This document shows positions 14,186 through 14,227 of a DNA stretch of 14,227 nt, one piece after another. The first letter of the stretch is position 1, and each line of letters begins with the position of its first letter. Origin of the DNA: Candidatus Gastranaerophilales bacterium (GTDB lineage: Bacteria > Cyanobacteriota > Vampirovibrionia > Gastranaerophilales > Gastranaerophilaceae); contig CAAGQE010000235.1 in the NCBI GenBank assembly GCA_900772035.1, positions 1 to 14,227 of the forward strand, read 5' to 3'. The position numbers were made by a program, and so were the translations under genes. Under the pieces are notes generated by a model. The model searched no databases and was not told where the DNA came from. It worked only from the letters and a program-made list of their open reading frames with translations.

Positions 14186-14227
14186 TCCTTCGTGTCTGCG
14201 CTATCGCTTCGCACTACACAAAATCCG

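Larger units (their letters stand above)
13627..14227. other. Non-coding 3' region rich in small repeats
   Basis: No convincing gene was found on either strand in these ~600 bp. The region holds the fibre-gene terminator, two copies of a 29-bp direct repeat, and at least four inverted repeats. No tRNA, CRISPR or insertion sequence with a transposase is visible. Confidence 0.75.

Overview
The window looks like a stretch of a bacterial chromosome with moderately low GC. The best lineage guess is a Gastranaerophilales/Melainabacteria-type (non-photosynthetic cyanobacterial) gut or environmental bacterium. That guess rests on gene content and on the style of the prepilin leader (GFTLAEALITLVIVG), not on a marker gene, so treat it as tentative. 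No integrase, transposase, phage structural module or CRISPR array is visible.

Left block (2-7682). The 3' end of an SGNH/GDSL hydrolase gene enters from the left and runs tail-to-tail, with a 4-bp overlap, into a leftward radical SAM gene with a B12-binding-like N-terminus. Divergent from the latter is a tight rightward cluster: mutS2, two adjacent WYL-domain regulators (the second overlapping the first by 8 bp), and a DUF4127 protein overlapping the second regulator by 32 bp. A tRNA-Leu(UAG) with its own plausible promoter follows and ends in a UUCG-loop terminator.

Middle block (7686-8077). Two more hairpins separate tRNA-Leu from a leftward tRNA-His(GUG), which carries G-1 and an encoded CCA. 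Upstream of tRNA-His lies a partial second copy of its promoter, leader and first 12 nucleotides, 138 bp away.

SOS block (8078-11118, leftward). A LexA-type repressor, a UmuC-type Y-family DNA polymerase and tsaD form a compact leftward cluster. The repressor's C-terminal half resembles UmuD more than a typical LexA, and no separate umuD is present beside the polymerase. An 18-bp palindrome lies in the repressor promoter and overlaps its -10 box; it is the obvious candidate operator.

Right block (11119-14227). Divergent from lexA, a small DUF721/DciA-like gene is followed 12 bp later by a long chimera: a type IV prepilin leader, about 15 copies of a 17-residue head repeat as in trimeric tail fibres and adhesins, a Peptidase_S74 (endosialidase-type) intramolecular chaperone, a coiled coil and a Lys/Ala-rich tail. 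A strong terminator follows. The last ~480 bp are non-coding and full of small inverted and direct repeats.

A recurring signal is TATAAT followed by exactly six bases and then ATG, at mutS2, lexA and the DUF721 gene. This predicts leaderless mRNAs, whereas genes inside the clusters mostly carry Shine-Dalgarno sequences.
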